Positions 1-12,700 of a stretch of 64,000 nt of DNA are shown here, in pieces. The position numbers and the translations under genes are program-made. Within the stretch, counting starts at the first letter, position 1. Every line of letters begins with the position of its first letter. Below the pieces are notes generated by a model. That model had not been told where the DNA came from. It worked only from the letters and a program-made list of their open reading frames with translations, and did no database searches. Origin of the DNA: Ostrinia nubilalis (lineage: Eukaryota > Arthropoda > Insecta > Lepidoptera > Crambidae); contig NC_087092.1 of NCBI RefSeq assembly GCF_963855985.1, positions 8,680,001 to 8,744,000 on the forward strand, given 5' to 3'.

Positions 1-1290
1 TATGAAGAAACATACTCACCAGTTGTCAGGTACACCACTATTCGCTACTTATTTGCATTGGCAGCTAAATATAATCTGGAAATAGATCAAATGGATGCTG
101 TATCAGCCTTTTTGCAAGGAGAGATAGATAAAACTATCTATATGGAGCAACCAGAACAGTATAAACAGGGATCTCAGGTATGCATTCTACATAAATCGAT
201 ATATGGGCTAAAACAGGCCAGTAGGCTTTGGAATGTCAAACTTAACAAAGTCCTACATGAGTTGGGAATGCAACAATCGAAAACAGATCCATGTGTTTAT
301 TTCAATATAAAACAGAACACATTTATAGCTGTCTGGGTTGATGATCTAATTTTATTTACTGCTCAAGAGTCTACAAAGATGTTATTTAAGGAAAAATTAG
401 AAGAACACTTGGAAATGAAAGATCTAGGCCCAGCTAGCCAGTGCTTGGGCATGCACATCACTAGGTGTGGAAGTGATGTTGTATTAGATCAGAAGAAATA
501 TATTAAAGAAATGTTAGCAAGATTCAGAATGTCGGACTGCAAACCTGTGAAAACCCCTATTGAAGTTGGTATGAAATTTAATGAAAATGAAGAACAAGAA
601 GCATTGTTAAACTGTCCATATCAACAAGCTATTGGTTCATTGCTTTATCTGGCTCAGGTTACCCGGCCTGATATATCATTTGCAGTTAACACACTGAGCA
701 GATTCAACAACAATCCCAAGGTTACGCATTGGACTGCAGTGAAGAGAATATTTCGATATCTACAGGGCACAAAAGATTTGAAATTGATTTACACCAAAGA
801 TGGTAATGAGAAAATCACAGGATATTGTGATGCAGATTGGGCAGGAGATGTGTGCGACCGAAAATCGTGCACAGGTTACATTTTTATGTTACAGGGTGGC
901 GCCATCTCTTGGCGGTCACATAAACAGCAGACTGTTGCCTTGTCGACAGCCGAGGCCGAGTACATGTCGATGTCCTCCGCGACGCAGGAAGCGTTGTGGC
1001 TGCAGCAGCTGCACGGCGAGCTCGGCCAGCCGCCGCACAGCCCGCTCATCATCTTCAGTGACAACCAGAGTGCGATCAAGTTATCTATGAATGACTGTTA
1101 CTTACCTAGGTCTAAGCATATAGACATTCGTTATCATTTTCTGAAGGATCATGTTAATAATTTAAATGTTAAATTTTGTTATGTTAAAGGTGAAGACATG
1201 ATTGCTGATAATTTAACTAAGGGTACTACTGCTGATAAGCATTTGTATTGTGTAACTAAAATAGGGTTACGTTCCAGGGGAGGGTGTTAG
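1..1290 (+). CDS. Ty1/copia retrotransposon Pol, C-terminal part (RT + RNase H)
   Basis: This frame is open from the first base of the window, so the polyprotein starts to the left; no true start lies here. It holds the second half of a copia-type reverse transcriptase (QMDAVSAFLQGEID near the start, the SIYGLKQASRLW motif, and the catalytic VWVDDLILF with its Asp pair). A tether and an RNase H follow, with the acidic residues in GYCDADWAGD, STAEAEYM and FSDNQSAIK all present. The stop TAG at 1288-1290 overlaps the first bases of the LTR. The frame is unbroken, so the element may be young. Odd point: bases about 900-1080 are GC-rich with GC-ending codons, while both flanks are AT-rich. Family assignment is firm; whether the full element is intact cannot be judged from this end. 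Confidence 0.93.
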   Translation, partial: YEETYSPVVRYTTIRYLFALAAKYNLEIDQMDAVSAFLQGEIDKTIYMEQPEQYKQGSQVCILHKSIYGLKQASRLWNVKLNKVLHELGMQQSKTDPCVYFNIKQNTFIAVWVDDLILFTAQESTKMLFKEKLEEHLEMKDLGPASQCLGMHITRCGSDVVLDQKKYIKEMLARFRMSDCKPVKTPIEVGMKFNENEEQEALLNCPYQQAIGSLLYLAQVTRPDISFAVNTLSRFNNNPKVTHWTAVKRIFRYLQGTKDLKLIYTKDGNEKITGYCDADWAGDVCDRKSCTGYIFMLQGGAISWRSHKQQTVALSTAEAEYMSMSSATQEALWLQQLHGELGQPPHSPLIIFSDNQSAIKLSMNDCYLPRSKHIDIRYHFLKDHVNNLNVKFCYVKGEDMIADNLTKGTTADKHLYCVTKIGLRSRGGC

Positions 1291-1456
1291 AATAAATGGA
1301 ACGCAACCATTTTATATTGTGTATGTTGGCAATACGGAAATCCGTTTAGTTTTTCATGTTGACACTATTGTTACTGCCATTTTGAACTCTGTGATTTGCG
1401 TGCGCTCTAAACCGAATAGAAAGTTATATTCCTCAATATTTCTTTTATTTACCACA
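1285..1456 (+). repeat. Probable 3' LTR of the copia element
   Basis: A polypurine tract (AGGGGAGGG, about 1276-1284) sits immediately before TGTTAGAATAAATGG, the expected TG start of a 3' LTR. The right end is inferred from an ACCACA ending at 1456. The 5' LTR and target duplication lie outside the window, so the right boundary is approximate. Confidence 0.55.
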
Positions 1457-2832
1457 AAAGCTACAATTCCTTCAAAAATGACTAAGGTGATTGAATTTGA
1501 CTGACCGTCTTAAACGATCAAATTTGTCAAAAACTAGTCATTAACTATCAGAAATGGTCATTTTCAGTCAGTTTGATTTGAAATGAAAATTATATTGTAT
1601 AAAACCAGCTTTGGCCCACGACTTCGCCAGCCTGAAATTAAAGTAACAGGTCATTAAGTACTCATTATGATTAGTAGCTTCAAAAAATATTTTAGTATAT
1701 TTTTTTAAATTAAATCTACTAATCACAAAACAACACGAATTTTTATCCTATTCCATTCACAAAGTATTTTGTTTGTCTAAATAAAAAAAAAATTACAATC
1801 ACAAAACTAGATAGAAATTCTAAGTAGACAGATGTAATTAGAATGTGTACTGTAGGTGAGCAGCCCTATCGCATGTTGTCATACCGTGACGTACCGCGGG
1901 GCTGTTGACATTTATTTCAAAAATATGGCCGAGTTGGAATACTGTATAGATAGTATTACCGTGGTCTGACTCAGTCTTGATTGAGCCACAGAATAATAAT
2001 AAGTACTACGTACAGAAGTTTTACTTCGCGAAGGTATTTAAAAAAATGTATGCTCAATGTCATTAAAACAATATGGTGTAATTTAGCCTGTCTTAAGAGT
2101 CAAGCACCATTTTGTTGACAAACGTCAGTGATCGGCACTGCACCGAAGCTATAGGGCTGACTTCGGTAAAATGATGTGACGTGAGGTGCCAAACTGCGGA
2201 AAATGGCGAAGGAAATACATGATTTAGAATGAATTATCATGAATAATATTAACTACTTATTTACCTCTCAGTGTCTTGAGGCAACTTAAAAAAGTACATT
2301 GTGTGTTTTTATTATTATTTAGTCAGTTAAATACTGCACAGTATTTAGTACACCATTTTCTTTATTTTCTTCCATCATACACAAGAATACGCGTGCGTGA
2401 GTCAATGTTCGCTCGTATGTGAAGCCTTGTCGAATAGTATCCTGTAGGTGGGCCATCGTGCGTGTTTTGTTTTCGATGTAAACTCGCGGAGATGAACAGG
2501 CCTGATTGAGCACTGAGCGGAGTGACACTTAAGGACGAAATATTAATGTTGTAAAAATGGTGTGTGAAATATACTGTGAAAGTGCTGGAAAATTATACCA
2601 ATTTCCACTGACCTGACCCAATACTACTTTAATCTACTCGTATCAAAATAAAATTACAATGCTAAACTCAAGTATTAAATTCTTTACATATGTACATTCT
2701 GTTGAGTTTCACTTATTTTTTTTAAAGATTATTAGCCATTTGTTATTTCACAAATTTTTAATCACTGGTTTCATATAATAAACATAACAATACAGTTACA
2801 TATTATTATACATATACCATAATTGCTGCTTT
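1457..2832. other. Intergenic, no gene recognised
   Basis: AT-rich DNA without a convincing coding frame. A 69-codon minus-strand frame at 2319-2528 has no recognisable motif. Nothing else was supported here. Confidence 0.5.
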
Positions 2833-2835
2833 TCA

Positions 2836-3500
2836 ATCTTTCATCATCATCATTTCAACCATAGAGAGAACGTCCACTGCTGAACATAGGCCTCCTTCAA
2901 TGACTTCCACATCGCACGGTTGGTAACGGGCAGCGGCCTGCATCCAGCGCCTTCCTGCTACCTTTATCAGGTCGTCGGTCCACCTTGTGGGTGGACGTCC
3001 CACACTGTGTTTTCCGGTACGTGGCCTCCACTCCAGAACCTTGCTGCCCCATCGGCCGTCAGTTCTGCGTACTATGTGCCATGCCCATTTCCACTTCAGC
3101 TTGCTAATCCGTCGGGCTGTCAGTGACTTTAGTTCGTTTACGGATCTCCTCATTTCTGATTTGATCTCGTAAAGAAACACCGAGCATAGCCCTTTCCATA
3201 GCACGTTGTGCAACTTTGAGCTTCTTTATGAGGCCTATGATGAGAGGCTACGTTTCGGAGCCGTACCTATGTCATCACTGGTAACACACACTGATTAATA
3301 AAGACTTTCGTCTTGAGGCATTGAGGTATTTTGGACGAAAAGATGCTATGTAGCTTCCCGAACGCTGCCCAGCCGAGTTGGATTCGACGATTGACCTCTT
3401 TCACGAAATTGGACCTATCTAGTTGAATCGTTTGCCCAAGGTAGACATACTTGTCAACAATCTTAAGAATCGAGCTCCAAACCGCCAGAACGCCAAGCAT
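2836..3500 (-). mobile_element. RTE-like LINE, 3' fragment (degenerate)
   Basis: Minus-strand frames 3500-3267 (VDKYVYLGQTIQLDRSNF, VNRRIQLGWAAFGKL) and 3213-2833 ([40 protein letters not shown]) are the C-terminal reverse-transcriptase region of the RTE-type LINE that recurs through this window. They are in different frames, so the copy is frameshifted. The element ends at a CATCATCAT microsatellite near 2839, the usual tail of this family. It is 5'-truncated. Confidence 0.85.
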
Positions 3501-3716
3501 AGTGGCAAGTTATACCTACTCCTCAGTCTTCTGTATAACCTGCCGCAGCGTATGGATGTATCGCATTAATTGTAATGTGTGAGTAGTTAACAAAACTTGT
3601 AAACATGCGCCATAGAAAAATCAAATACCTACTAATCAAACATCAACTTCTTTGCTATTGTATGTACAAGTACAATATTATTGATTTATTGCACAAATAA
3701 AAATTGCATTAATAGT

Positions 3717-3925
3717 CGGTCCGTTTGGTGTAGTCATAGTCATAGTCATATATGTATGTTTAGAACGGACTGCTATGGTTCGATTCCCGGCCGGGCAGAA
3801 ATTGAAATGATGAATTTTAATTTATGTGTCGGGTCTGGGTGTTTTCTATGTACTCGTATAATAATATATGTATTTACAAAAAAAAAGTATTTAAGTAAGT
3901 ATGTTTATATATCCGTTGTCTAGTA
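3717..3925 (+). mobile_element. tRNA-derived SINE
   Basis: A degenerate A box (CCGTTTGGTGTAG, 3721-3733), interrupted by a short CATAGT triplication, is followed by an intact B box GGTTCGATTCC at 3778-3788. The non-tRNA body (cagaaattgaaatgatg, then gtctgggtgtt) matches that of the SINE at 21371. The 3' end is approximate. Confidence 0.75.
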
Positions 3926-4160
3926 GGTACCCATAGTACAAGCTTTGCTTAGTAGCTTTGCACCTACATGCGGCATGCCAATTACATATATTGTCTTCAC
4001 CAAACACGTATAATCATAATTAGTGCTCCAGTTACTATGGTTGTCGCCATGGTGTACTCATGTCGTGTCTAATGGTCTTGAACTAGCAGTATTTTCATTG
4101 GCAAAGTCTCAGGTGCAGTTAATAAGTTAGAGAATTCAACAACTGATATTAAGTAGGTAA

Positions 4161-4335
4161 GAGTAGGCGCACACCGTTGATTTTTAGTTGGCCGATACTT
4201 GTGCCCGATTTTAATTTGTATGAAGAATCGGCCAAATCGAATCGGCGTAGTGTGCGCACTCCCATACATGCCCATACTGATCAACTGCCCGACTAAACTA
4301 TCGGCCGACGAAAAATCAACGGTGTGCGCCTACTC
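4161..4335. mobile_element. 175-bp MITE, PIF/Harbinger-like, TAA target duplication
   Basis: About 37-bp terminal inverted repeats (GAGTAGGCGCACACCGTTGA at the left, its near complement at the right) are flanked on both sides by TAA (4158-4160 and 4336-4338). A 3-bp TWA duplication is the mark of PIF/Harbinger elements. A second copy of the same 175-bp length lies at 51710-51884, also between TAA repeats. Confidence 0.85.
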
Positions 4336-4678
4336 TAAGTATTCTTTGTTTTTTTTTAACCGGGATTGCAAGGGTTTGACCTCAATCTCAACTGATGTAA
4401 TTTAATCAGGTTATAATAAGAAAAGACCATTAATGTTGGAAGAATATTTTAAACAGCACGTCGAATTAAAAAGCACGTCACTATGTTTGTGGTTTACTTA
4501 TGTCGTCGCGTTAGTTTTTATGATGGGGTGAAAATCCTATTCGCGTCTTGTTGCCAACTAATCATTACTTGACTTTGGAATACTTATTATCTTATTTATT
4601 AGACATAGTTAAATATAGTTTATATAGTTAGACCTATTACTCATCATTATTACATCCGTAAAGCAAAAAAGCACCTAC

Positions 4679-5396
4679 CTAAAAACCAACCTGAATTCAC
4701 TGGTTTTTTCGGTGTTTTTTTTAATTTATTCTCTTGAAAAAATGTAGAGAGCCATCCTGGATTTTTAGGAGAACAAGTAGTCGTCTTTTTATTAGGTGCC
4801 TTTGTGGGTTTTGCTGTTTTTCGTATAGGTCTTGTTGTCGGTTTTCGCGTGGTCGACTGACGCCGCGGCGGCTGCGGGCGGCGCGTCGGTCGCTGGCTGG
4901 AGGGCGGGCGGCGCGTCGTGGGCCGGCTCGCAGGCGGGCGGCGCACCGGCTGCGGTTTCCTAGTGGTCGATCTCGTCGCTTGCTCCACATTTTCAGCATC
5001 TAGCCACAAATAATCTCCACCGATACTTAGAACAGGTCGCTGAGAACCTTTCGTCACTGAATTGCTATTTACTAACGGTCTTCTGGTCACAATAAAGTTT
5101 GTATGACTCTCTATATTAATGTTTGTGGTTTTGATAATTTTTTTCTTGCCATCCTCATGAGGACTTTTCACTGTGACGTTCACTTTGGGTCCCTTGCCCC
5201 TTATGATAACTTTGGCACTAGGTTTAGAGGTGGTGGGTCGCGGGGAAGTGGTGGTTTCGAAGGATTCCTCGTACTCGTCCCAGAGGGAGAAGGGGTCGAG
5301 GGGTTCGGAGTCGGATATGTCAGCGGAGTGTCGCGGCGGGCGGCGCGCGGCGGCCGCGCACGCCAGCAGCGCGAGCAGCGCCAGGCGACGCGCCAT
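4679..5396 (-). CDS. Secreted Pro/Thr/Arg-rich protein, first coding exon (partial gene)
   Basis: The start at 5396 was chosen because it gives a classic signal peptide (MARRLALLALLACAAAARR); the open frame extends farther upstream to 5552 but there reads as GC-rich leader. After the signal come an acidic patch (SEPLDPFSLWDEYEESF), a Lys-rich stretch, then a low-complexity region from about residue 140 full of TTRKP/TRRPP/RRPQPP repeats. Many Thr residues suggest O-glycosylation. The exon ends NSGWFL before a strong donor (TTTAG then GTAGGT, intron from 4678 downward). Later exons were not found in the remaining 4.6 kb to the left, so the domain this leader carries is unknown; such leaders occur on insect extracellular matrix proteins and on serine proteases. 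It is divergent from the beta-galactosidase gene, about 4.4 kb away. Confidence 0.6.
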
Positions 5397-5560
5397 GTGG
5401 CGAGCGTGTGCGCATGGCGAGGTGCGCGCGCACTGTCCGCGCGGCGCGCGCCTGCCCGTGCCCCGGCCACCTTCCCTGCCACTGTCATTACGCGATGTCG
5501 CTTTCGATGCGCCCGCAGCCACTAGGTCAGCCCGCCCGTTCCGCCACCGCACCTTACCTA
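5397..5560 (-). promoter_or_regulatory. CpG-rich 5' leader/promoter region of the secreted-protein gene
   Basis: Roughly 4840-5560 is strongly GC- and CpG-rich in an AT-rich locus. The upstream part has no other gene and is the natural 5'UTR/promoter position for the minus-strand gene. No TATA box was recognised. Confidence 0.4.
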
Positions 5561-5592
5561 GCTAACCCGTACTCTCTTTTATTTACTTACTA

Positions 5593-7182
5593 ACCTAGTG
5601 CAGTTTCCTTGTGTGAATGTTAAATTTTTAAACCGTGAGAGTCGAAATTGCAAATCATGAATTGCAAAAATTCGTGTGACATTGGAATTCTTTTGTTATA
5701 GAAATAAACTGTGAACGTTGCATTTGGAGAAGGTAGAGCGGAAGAAGGAACACCTCTCTTAAGTTTCGTCGCCGGCCCCACGGAAATTAAGATATAATAT
5801 TATGTATATAAAAAAATAAGTAAAAAAAATGCATTTTCCCATGGCAATATAATTATTTAATTATAATAAATCAGGTTCAAACGATAAAGTGTGAAATTAG
5901 AGCAAGTGAAGTCGCACGGTTCTCTACTCAATGAATAGCAGAGGACCGCCGATCGTGTGCGTGAACACAGAAATATCACCTCGCTAAAATAACAAGCACG
6001 GCATGTCACTTGAGAGTTGAGACATATCATTGCCTCGTTTGACTATTATCATTGTAAACCACTTACGTCTACACCCGATTTCGTTTGGACGATTAGCTTT
6101 CTACCCCTAGATCTAGTAGTTTTGGTACAGCGCACATTGGGGCTAGCACCAAGCTTCACGTTAAGATTACTTCGAAAACTACCTACCTAAGTTGTTCACT
6201 GTAGATTCAATAGGTTTTTTGTTTAAGTTTTTTTTAAAGAGTTTTAAAGCAGGAAAATCTAAGTAGTTAATTGTTTTGTTTTATTATAATACTCACTTCA
6301 AAACTAATTCAATTGCATTCCGGCTTTAAGGGTTGGGCTCTGGGCAGTAAGCTTTAGGTATGATTTGACGTTGGCTACGAGATTTCGAGGGGCATTGCCG
6401 CTCTTCCCTTGAGTGTTATTTTATTAGCCATCTTTTTTCTAATGAATCCCGACTGCCCCAAATCGGAAAACCCCCCTGTTTAATATATTATAATAACTGC
6501 ATGGATTCGACCAAACAAGAGTAAATTAAATATTAATCTCAGAATAAATCGTCAGTTTTGCATACATTTTTCCCATACTGAAACTGTCAATGTGCCATAA
6601 TACCAGGAGTTATTCTCGAATAAAAGTTTGGTCGAATCGTACCTTACGTGTGTAACAAGACAAACAGATATTATGCTTATCTTTTATTACGAAGCGCTGA
6701 GTTTTCTAAAGAAATCTTTGTAATTATTGCACGGTATATTTTTCATAAATGATGTGACTTGTCGTGTTGTTCTCTCTTAAAGAGCCGCAAAGTGTGAAAG
6801 CATGAAATAGTAACAACCGCATTTAGCAACATTAAATTGAAAAATGAAATAATTAAATGCCACAGAATGCAACGTAGAAAATATTTTTAAAATGATGCAT
6901 TAGAAAGTAGTAGGTTTAAATTGGTTAATTATTATTTTTATTTTTTGAATTTAACAATCAATGCAAGTTACATTATTTTGATTCACAAAACCGCAATAAC
7001 GCAATTAGAACTTAAAATTAAGTTCTACATTATCAAAATTAAAACGATTCAATTTATCCTTTAAAATCATAACTATTCTATCGTTCTGTTATGTTTTAGA
7101 TACTTTTATGATGATACTCCGTTAATGTCTGCATCAAAGGAAAATGAGTTATGAGCTTATACTCAAAATTCGTACCTACTTT
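5593..7182. other. Intergenic, no gene recognised
   Basis: AT-rich sequence with stops in all frames and no recognisable repeat family. Confidence 0.5.
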
Positions 7183-7310
7183 ATTTATTTATTTAAAATC
7201 TTTATTGCACACATAAAAAACAGTGGTACAACAGGCGAGCTTAATGCCATGTGGCATTCTCTTCCAGCTAACCAGAAAATTAGACAAAACAGAGAATTTA
7301 AGTAGGCGGT
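7183..7310 (-). mobile_element. LINE 3' tail (untranslated end)
   Basis: The stretch 'ttattgcacacataaaa ... gcttaatgccatgtggcatt' is the reverse complement of a common lepidopteran non-LTR element 3' end. It is a short 5'-truncated remnant with no coding part. Confidence 0.5.
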
Positions 7311-9799
7311 GCAAAATAGTACAAATACAAAAAAACTTATACTAATATAATACATAAAATATTATAATATAATTAATACAAAATATATAACAATGGTGTG
7401 AAGTATTTAAAGCTTACTGACGATAACTGCGAGGGCTGCTAGTGGTTGGCCTTCAGTAATGTTTAAACTGTTGATCCAGTTCTCAAAAAGAATTCGGCAT
7501 GAACAAAGGGTTTCACGAAGGTCAGTTCACCCTTCCCAAAAGCTCTCTACATTAAAAATAAGTAATAAAGAACGATTTTCTAACATAAATCATCACTTTG
7601 AACTATAAATGTTGGACTTTTTGATCGTAAGTAGACTGAAATTATTAAATTATAGGTATTATATTTTTTAAATGTTTCAAAGTATAATGTTCAGTAAGTA
7701 AGCCAAATAAAACGTACAAAATGAGTGGCTCTATTTATTTGCTCCCAAGTGTACAAAACTAAGTATTAAGCAATAGGAAAACAAACACGCAGATACATAA
7801 TGTAGATTGAAACAAAACAACCTACAAGTACTGATAAATGAATTGGTTTCGGCGTCTTAAAACAGTAAGTAATTATGAAGTTATTATCATCATAATATTT
7901 AATAGCCTTTGTTATCTACTTATAGTCATTTTGTTGTGCTACTTGCAGTTATTAGACGTGTTTTGCAGTGCAGTGTACTGAATATTTGCGAGTGAGTACA
8001 CCTTTACATACTTGACATAGTCGGAACTGATTTATTTTAATTCATTTATTATTCGGTGACTTTTGAAACAAAGCAGGTATAATGCCAGACGAAACGGTGT
8101 TGTTTTAAGCAAGTTAGGCACACATAGAGTCAAAACATATTAAACGGGAGTGCTTGAGGGGCCTGCGAAGAGTACGGTCGTGTCTCGGTAGAAAAGTTTG
8201 CTAGGGGCCGGCTCCATTATTTCAACTAAGCTAGCCCAGTCGGCGACGATTATCAGACCCCGGGCCAAGAGAGTTCACTGTCTACCCAACGCAGGTCATT
8301 GCCGTGCTTCCCGTGGTGACTGGTGAGCCACAGAACAATCTATTTGCATGCCTAAGATCATAGTATCTATGTCTGCAATTGCGCGATGGTTTACTATTTT
8401 GTACAGTCCGTCTGTTATACTTGTGGAATGACAGAGTAGAGCAATTAGCGTGCATGACAAAGTAATGCACGTACACTTCGTAACAAATTTTAATTTAAAC
8501 CTATAAGTACTACATACTTACCTATCGAATTATTTAATTAAATGAAATCATTAGGTTGAACAGTGTCAACTTTTTAACCGACAGACGACCTTGTTTACGT
8601 TTAGCTAAGTCAGTTTTAAACTTCATACTCTTCTTAAATTAGTAAAGCAATTGGTGTTCAGTTCATCATGCCTGTACATGTAACTTATTGCCAAGACTTA
8701 ATTTAAGCCCGATAGATATTTACTAATTACATTTAGTAAGCAATAAAGTTTCTTAATTGTAATTAAACTCTACAATTACAGACAAAATCGGAATTAGTAC
8801 TAAATAGAATGGAATAAAGTTTCACAAATAAAATTCAATTTACACGTTTGCGTGTAAGGATTGTAGAAAACAAATTCGTATAATAATAGGTAGGTATTAT
8901 CTATTATAAACTATTAAGTTTACATTGCATTTCAAGCGCACCTGTGTAATCGCAATAGGCATGGATATTTTTCTTTCAAAATCTTCCAATTAAATAATAT
9001 TTGTCCATTCTATTGTTCTTGAATAAGTAAGCGTAGGTATTCATTAATTATAAGTAGGATAGTTTCTTAAAGGAATTAAGGCTTCTATGTAAGTGTGTTT
9101 TTCAAGAGCTCCAAAGAACTTATTTTACACTCTTCTCTCTTTGCATATATTTTATCTACATACATATTAAATTAATTAATATTTGATTAATTTGTTGTCC
9201 TGTTCCATAAGTAACACATAATTTAACTCAATATGAAAACAACATTTTAACGACCAGAAATGATGTTAATTAATCAAAGGTGATATATTCAATATTTTTT
9301 TCCTTATTGTTAACATTATTTTGTACTACGAATTCCTATCGTACTCGTAACAGAAGTTGGCAATTACATTATAAATAGGCTGATTTAGTTTACGGACTAC
9401 ATTTTGAAGTTATCCCCATTATGTACAAGTAATTTTAAAAATAAAGTGAAGTAAATTTGTAGAAAATCATAAATCCACACAGATAAATTAAAATATGTAT
9501 GGTCGTATTCGTACAAAATATTGTTTTTGTACCTACTTAATTATCTCGCCGTTTGTTTTATAATTTCAGTCACAGTTAACAGCAGCTTTTTCACTGTGTG
9601 TATTTTTTTTTTAATTATTTTTAGGTATAACTTTGTTTTCTTTCCATCTAATGATTTTTAAAAATAGTTCTTTCCATCTATGAAATCTTTTTGCGCTGTA
9701 AGTTTCGTAATATTTTTAAAGTTAACTAACACATAATAATATGCTAACACCTTAAAAAGCTTTTATAATATTGTGTTGTTCGTTTGTAGAGACAAGAAA
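7311..9799. other. Intergenic upstream of beta-galactosidase, nothing firm
   Basis: Mostly AT-rich with no supported gene. A GC-richer block at about 8150-8340 stands out from its surroundings and could hold a noncoding exon or an old repeat, but it carries no long frame or recognisable motif. Confidence 0.45.
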
Positions 9800-12700
9800 A
9801 TGTCTTACCCACTGAGTATGGGTTTCATCAGGACGTTGTGCCTGGTCTTCGCTTTGACCGCGACATGCGCACGAGCTGCCGAGGTACCATCCCTTGAGCC
9901 TGTCGTCACGCAGGTCGGAGCTTCCCCAAGTCACATCAAGGCAAGTTAATTTTAAGCAATTTTCATAATTTCAGCCAATGAGTCTTCTAAGACACACCAC
10001 ATAGAAAATGTGATCTCCCGCTTTTTCATCCACCATATCAAAATCCACTGAACCCTTTTAATTTGATCTTTTATCGAACAACCTGTTTTTTTTAGAGAGA
10101 TAAAATACTTAAGAATAGAACCTCTAGTACAGTACCTCTAGTAGGAAAAACTTTCGAGTTCGTTTCGTTGCGTATTCAAAGTGTCATCGAAAAATTTTGT
10201 ATGAAAAATTAAACAGCGCCCCCTAGGGCGGCTATAATATAGGGGGCGTATAGAGGTACTGTAAATAATATCATGCGATGCCATACACGACTTAGAAAAA
10301 AAATTCCTAAGTAGGTAAGTAGGTATATTTTCTTTCTAAGTCATAAGGTGACTAGAAATTAAGAAAAAAGATATTCAAATGTTTTCGAGGCTGAAAGTAA
10401 TTGTGTGCCCGCGCCTTTTTCTGCAAAAAGAATAAAGGCGCATACTTAAATAAAAGTATTTTATTCTGTATTTGACCAGAGCGCAAGCCACAACATCAGC
10501 ATCGTCGGCAACGAGTTCATGCTGGACGGCCAGCCGCTGCACATCGTGTCCGGCTCGCTGCACTACTTCCGACTGCCCTCGGCCTACTGGCGCGACCGCC
10601 TGCGCAAGCTCAAGGCGGCCGGGCTCAATGCTGTCTCCACGTAAGAACAAAGTTCAAAGAGCTTAGTGTGAGTTTACATCAAACGTCCTCACTAGCGAGT
10701 GCGTTAAAAAAATGCAAAATTTTACTTCTTGAAAGTTTTCCGCTAAGGGCGCTGTACAATCCGTCATACAGTTATTGACATTTTTTTACGCACTCACTGT
10801 GACGACGTTTGATGTAAAATCACATTAGGCCCTCTCGGACTGCATTTGTGTGGGGCGGCACAGCGCTGCACTTTTCTTCGCCTATCGCCTTGCTGCAGCG
10901 TTGCAATGAGACGCACCGCACCATACAAAATGTAAAATAGCAATATAACTTTTAATTTTACGCTTTGTGTCGCGCCACGCATCAGCGTCAAGTGCGGCCC
11001 GACCTTTACTTCGTTCGTCCGTTTTCAAAAACTTCCGTAATTTAATTGATATTATAATTTAGTATGCGGCTTATAAAATAAACTTAGAAAAGTTCTGGAA
11101 TAAAAGCCTCGTGTCAGCAAGCACAACTTCAAAAATTGTTCACCTTTTTTGTAATGTCGATTGATGTCAAGTTATTGTGCTTTACCTACTTACTTAACTT
11201 AATAATTATTATTAAGAACCTTAATTATAAATATTGTTTAACATCGTTTATCATACAAGTTAAGGTTTTATAGCTCTTGATTTTTTTGTGGTAAGTATTT
11301 TTAACAAACAATGGTCAATTACGTTTTGGTTGAACTATAGGTAAGGTATTTCTGCATAATTTAATCGGCCAGATGTTTAGCGAGCTACATAAAAACAAGT
11401 TTTTCCTCAATATGAATATTTACAATCAGGTAGGTAGGTATTGTAACAATTAAGTATCCCAAAAATTAACAAACGAGTATTAAAGACAAATTCATGGTTG
11501 AGATGATACAAGGCTGTGAGAAATTAACTCATAAATAAGTATTATAAAATGTACATTTTTCATGCTAGGGACATTGTTCCGGTCCTGTACAAGTGTAAAT
11601 TAGTAAATATAAAAACGCTTAGGTATCATTATATTTACTTTATACATTGAATGCGGTGGTTCTTGATTAGAATCTAAGAATATATTTAAATCGCATCTCA
11701 GTGTAGTAGAATCAAATTCTTTTTTGTTTATTCTTACACCCCAATGAAACAACGGTAATTTAAAACCCACTAATCAACTGTTTGTACAGTTTGCTGAACT
11801 GAACAAAAAACATTGCTGCCCCATTAAGTACCTCTATATTAAAAAAGCAACCAAAAACCTGTGGTTTGCCAAAACTCCAATCAAAACCTTTCGGGTTCAC
11901 TATACAGGGTGTTTGGCGGAAGGTTAGACAAACTTCGTGGGTGTTAAGGTCATTTCAAGAATACAAGTTCGCCCATTTGATCCTAAGGCCCAGAAAAGAC
12001 GGTGAAACGCAACTGCATCGAAACTGCAATTTCTAGTTACTTTTGAGTTGCATGATTGCATCTAAGTTTCTGCCATAGCATTTGAAAGTTTTCAAGTTTT
12101 CAAACTGGTCGCGTCATGTGTGGTCTCTCAACGGACGCTTTACTACAAACACCCTGTACATTTGTTATACAAATGAAACATTGCAATACTCGTAATACCT
12201 ACGTCTTCAATATTTTTTTATTTTTTATGCAAAGGTACGTAGAATGGAGCTACCACGAGCCCGAGGAGCGGCAGTACAATTTCAAGGGCGACCGCGACGT
12301 GGCCGCGTTCGTGCGCGCCGCCGCTGCGGAGGGCCTGCACGTGCTGCTCCGACCGGGGCCCTACATCTGCGCTGAGAGGGACTTGGTACGCGAACGATAG
12401 TCATCTCTAAGTCTTAAGACTTTACGTCTAATGTCCAGTACAATTTCAAGGGCGACCGCGACGTGGCCGCGTTCGTGCGCGCCGCCGCTGCGGAGGGCCT
12501 GCACGTGCTGCTCCGACCGGGGCCCTACATCTGCGCTGAGAGGGACTTGGTACGCGAACGATAGTCATCTCTAAGTCTTAAGACTTTACGTCTAATGTCC
12601 AGTACAAGTTCAAGGGCAACCGCGACGTGGCCGCGTTCGTGCGCGCCGCCGCTGCGGAGGGCCTGCACGTGCTGCTCCGACCGGGGCCCTACATCTGCGC

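Noticed and set aside
1861..2159. Inverted CAGCCCTAT/ATAGGGCTG pair
   Set aside because: Only nine bases match and the similarity does not extend; no target duplication.
3721..3788. tRNA-like A and B boxes
   Set aside because: Here and at 21378-21430 they belong to SINEs with a shared non-tRNA body; no cloverleaf or mature tRNA end is present.
4734..5565. Several plus- and minus-strand frames in the CpG-rich island
   Set aside because: They are shadows of the minus-strand secreted-protein exon, caused by high GC and few stops; none has a motif.
7513..7540. A 19-of-21 match to beta-galactosidase exon 11 (gaaggtcagttcacccttcc)
   Set aside because: One short match without neighbouring similarity is expected by chance among all pairs in 64 kb; no duplicated exon can be claimed.
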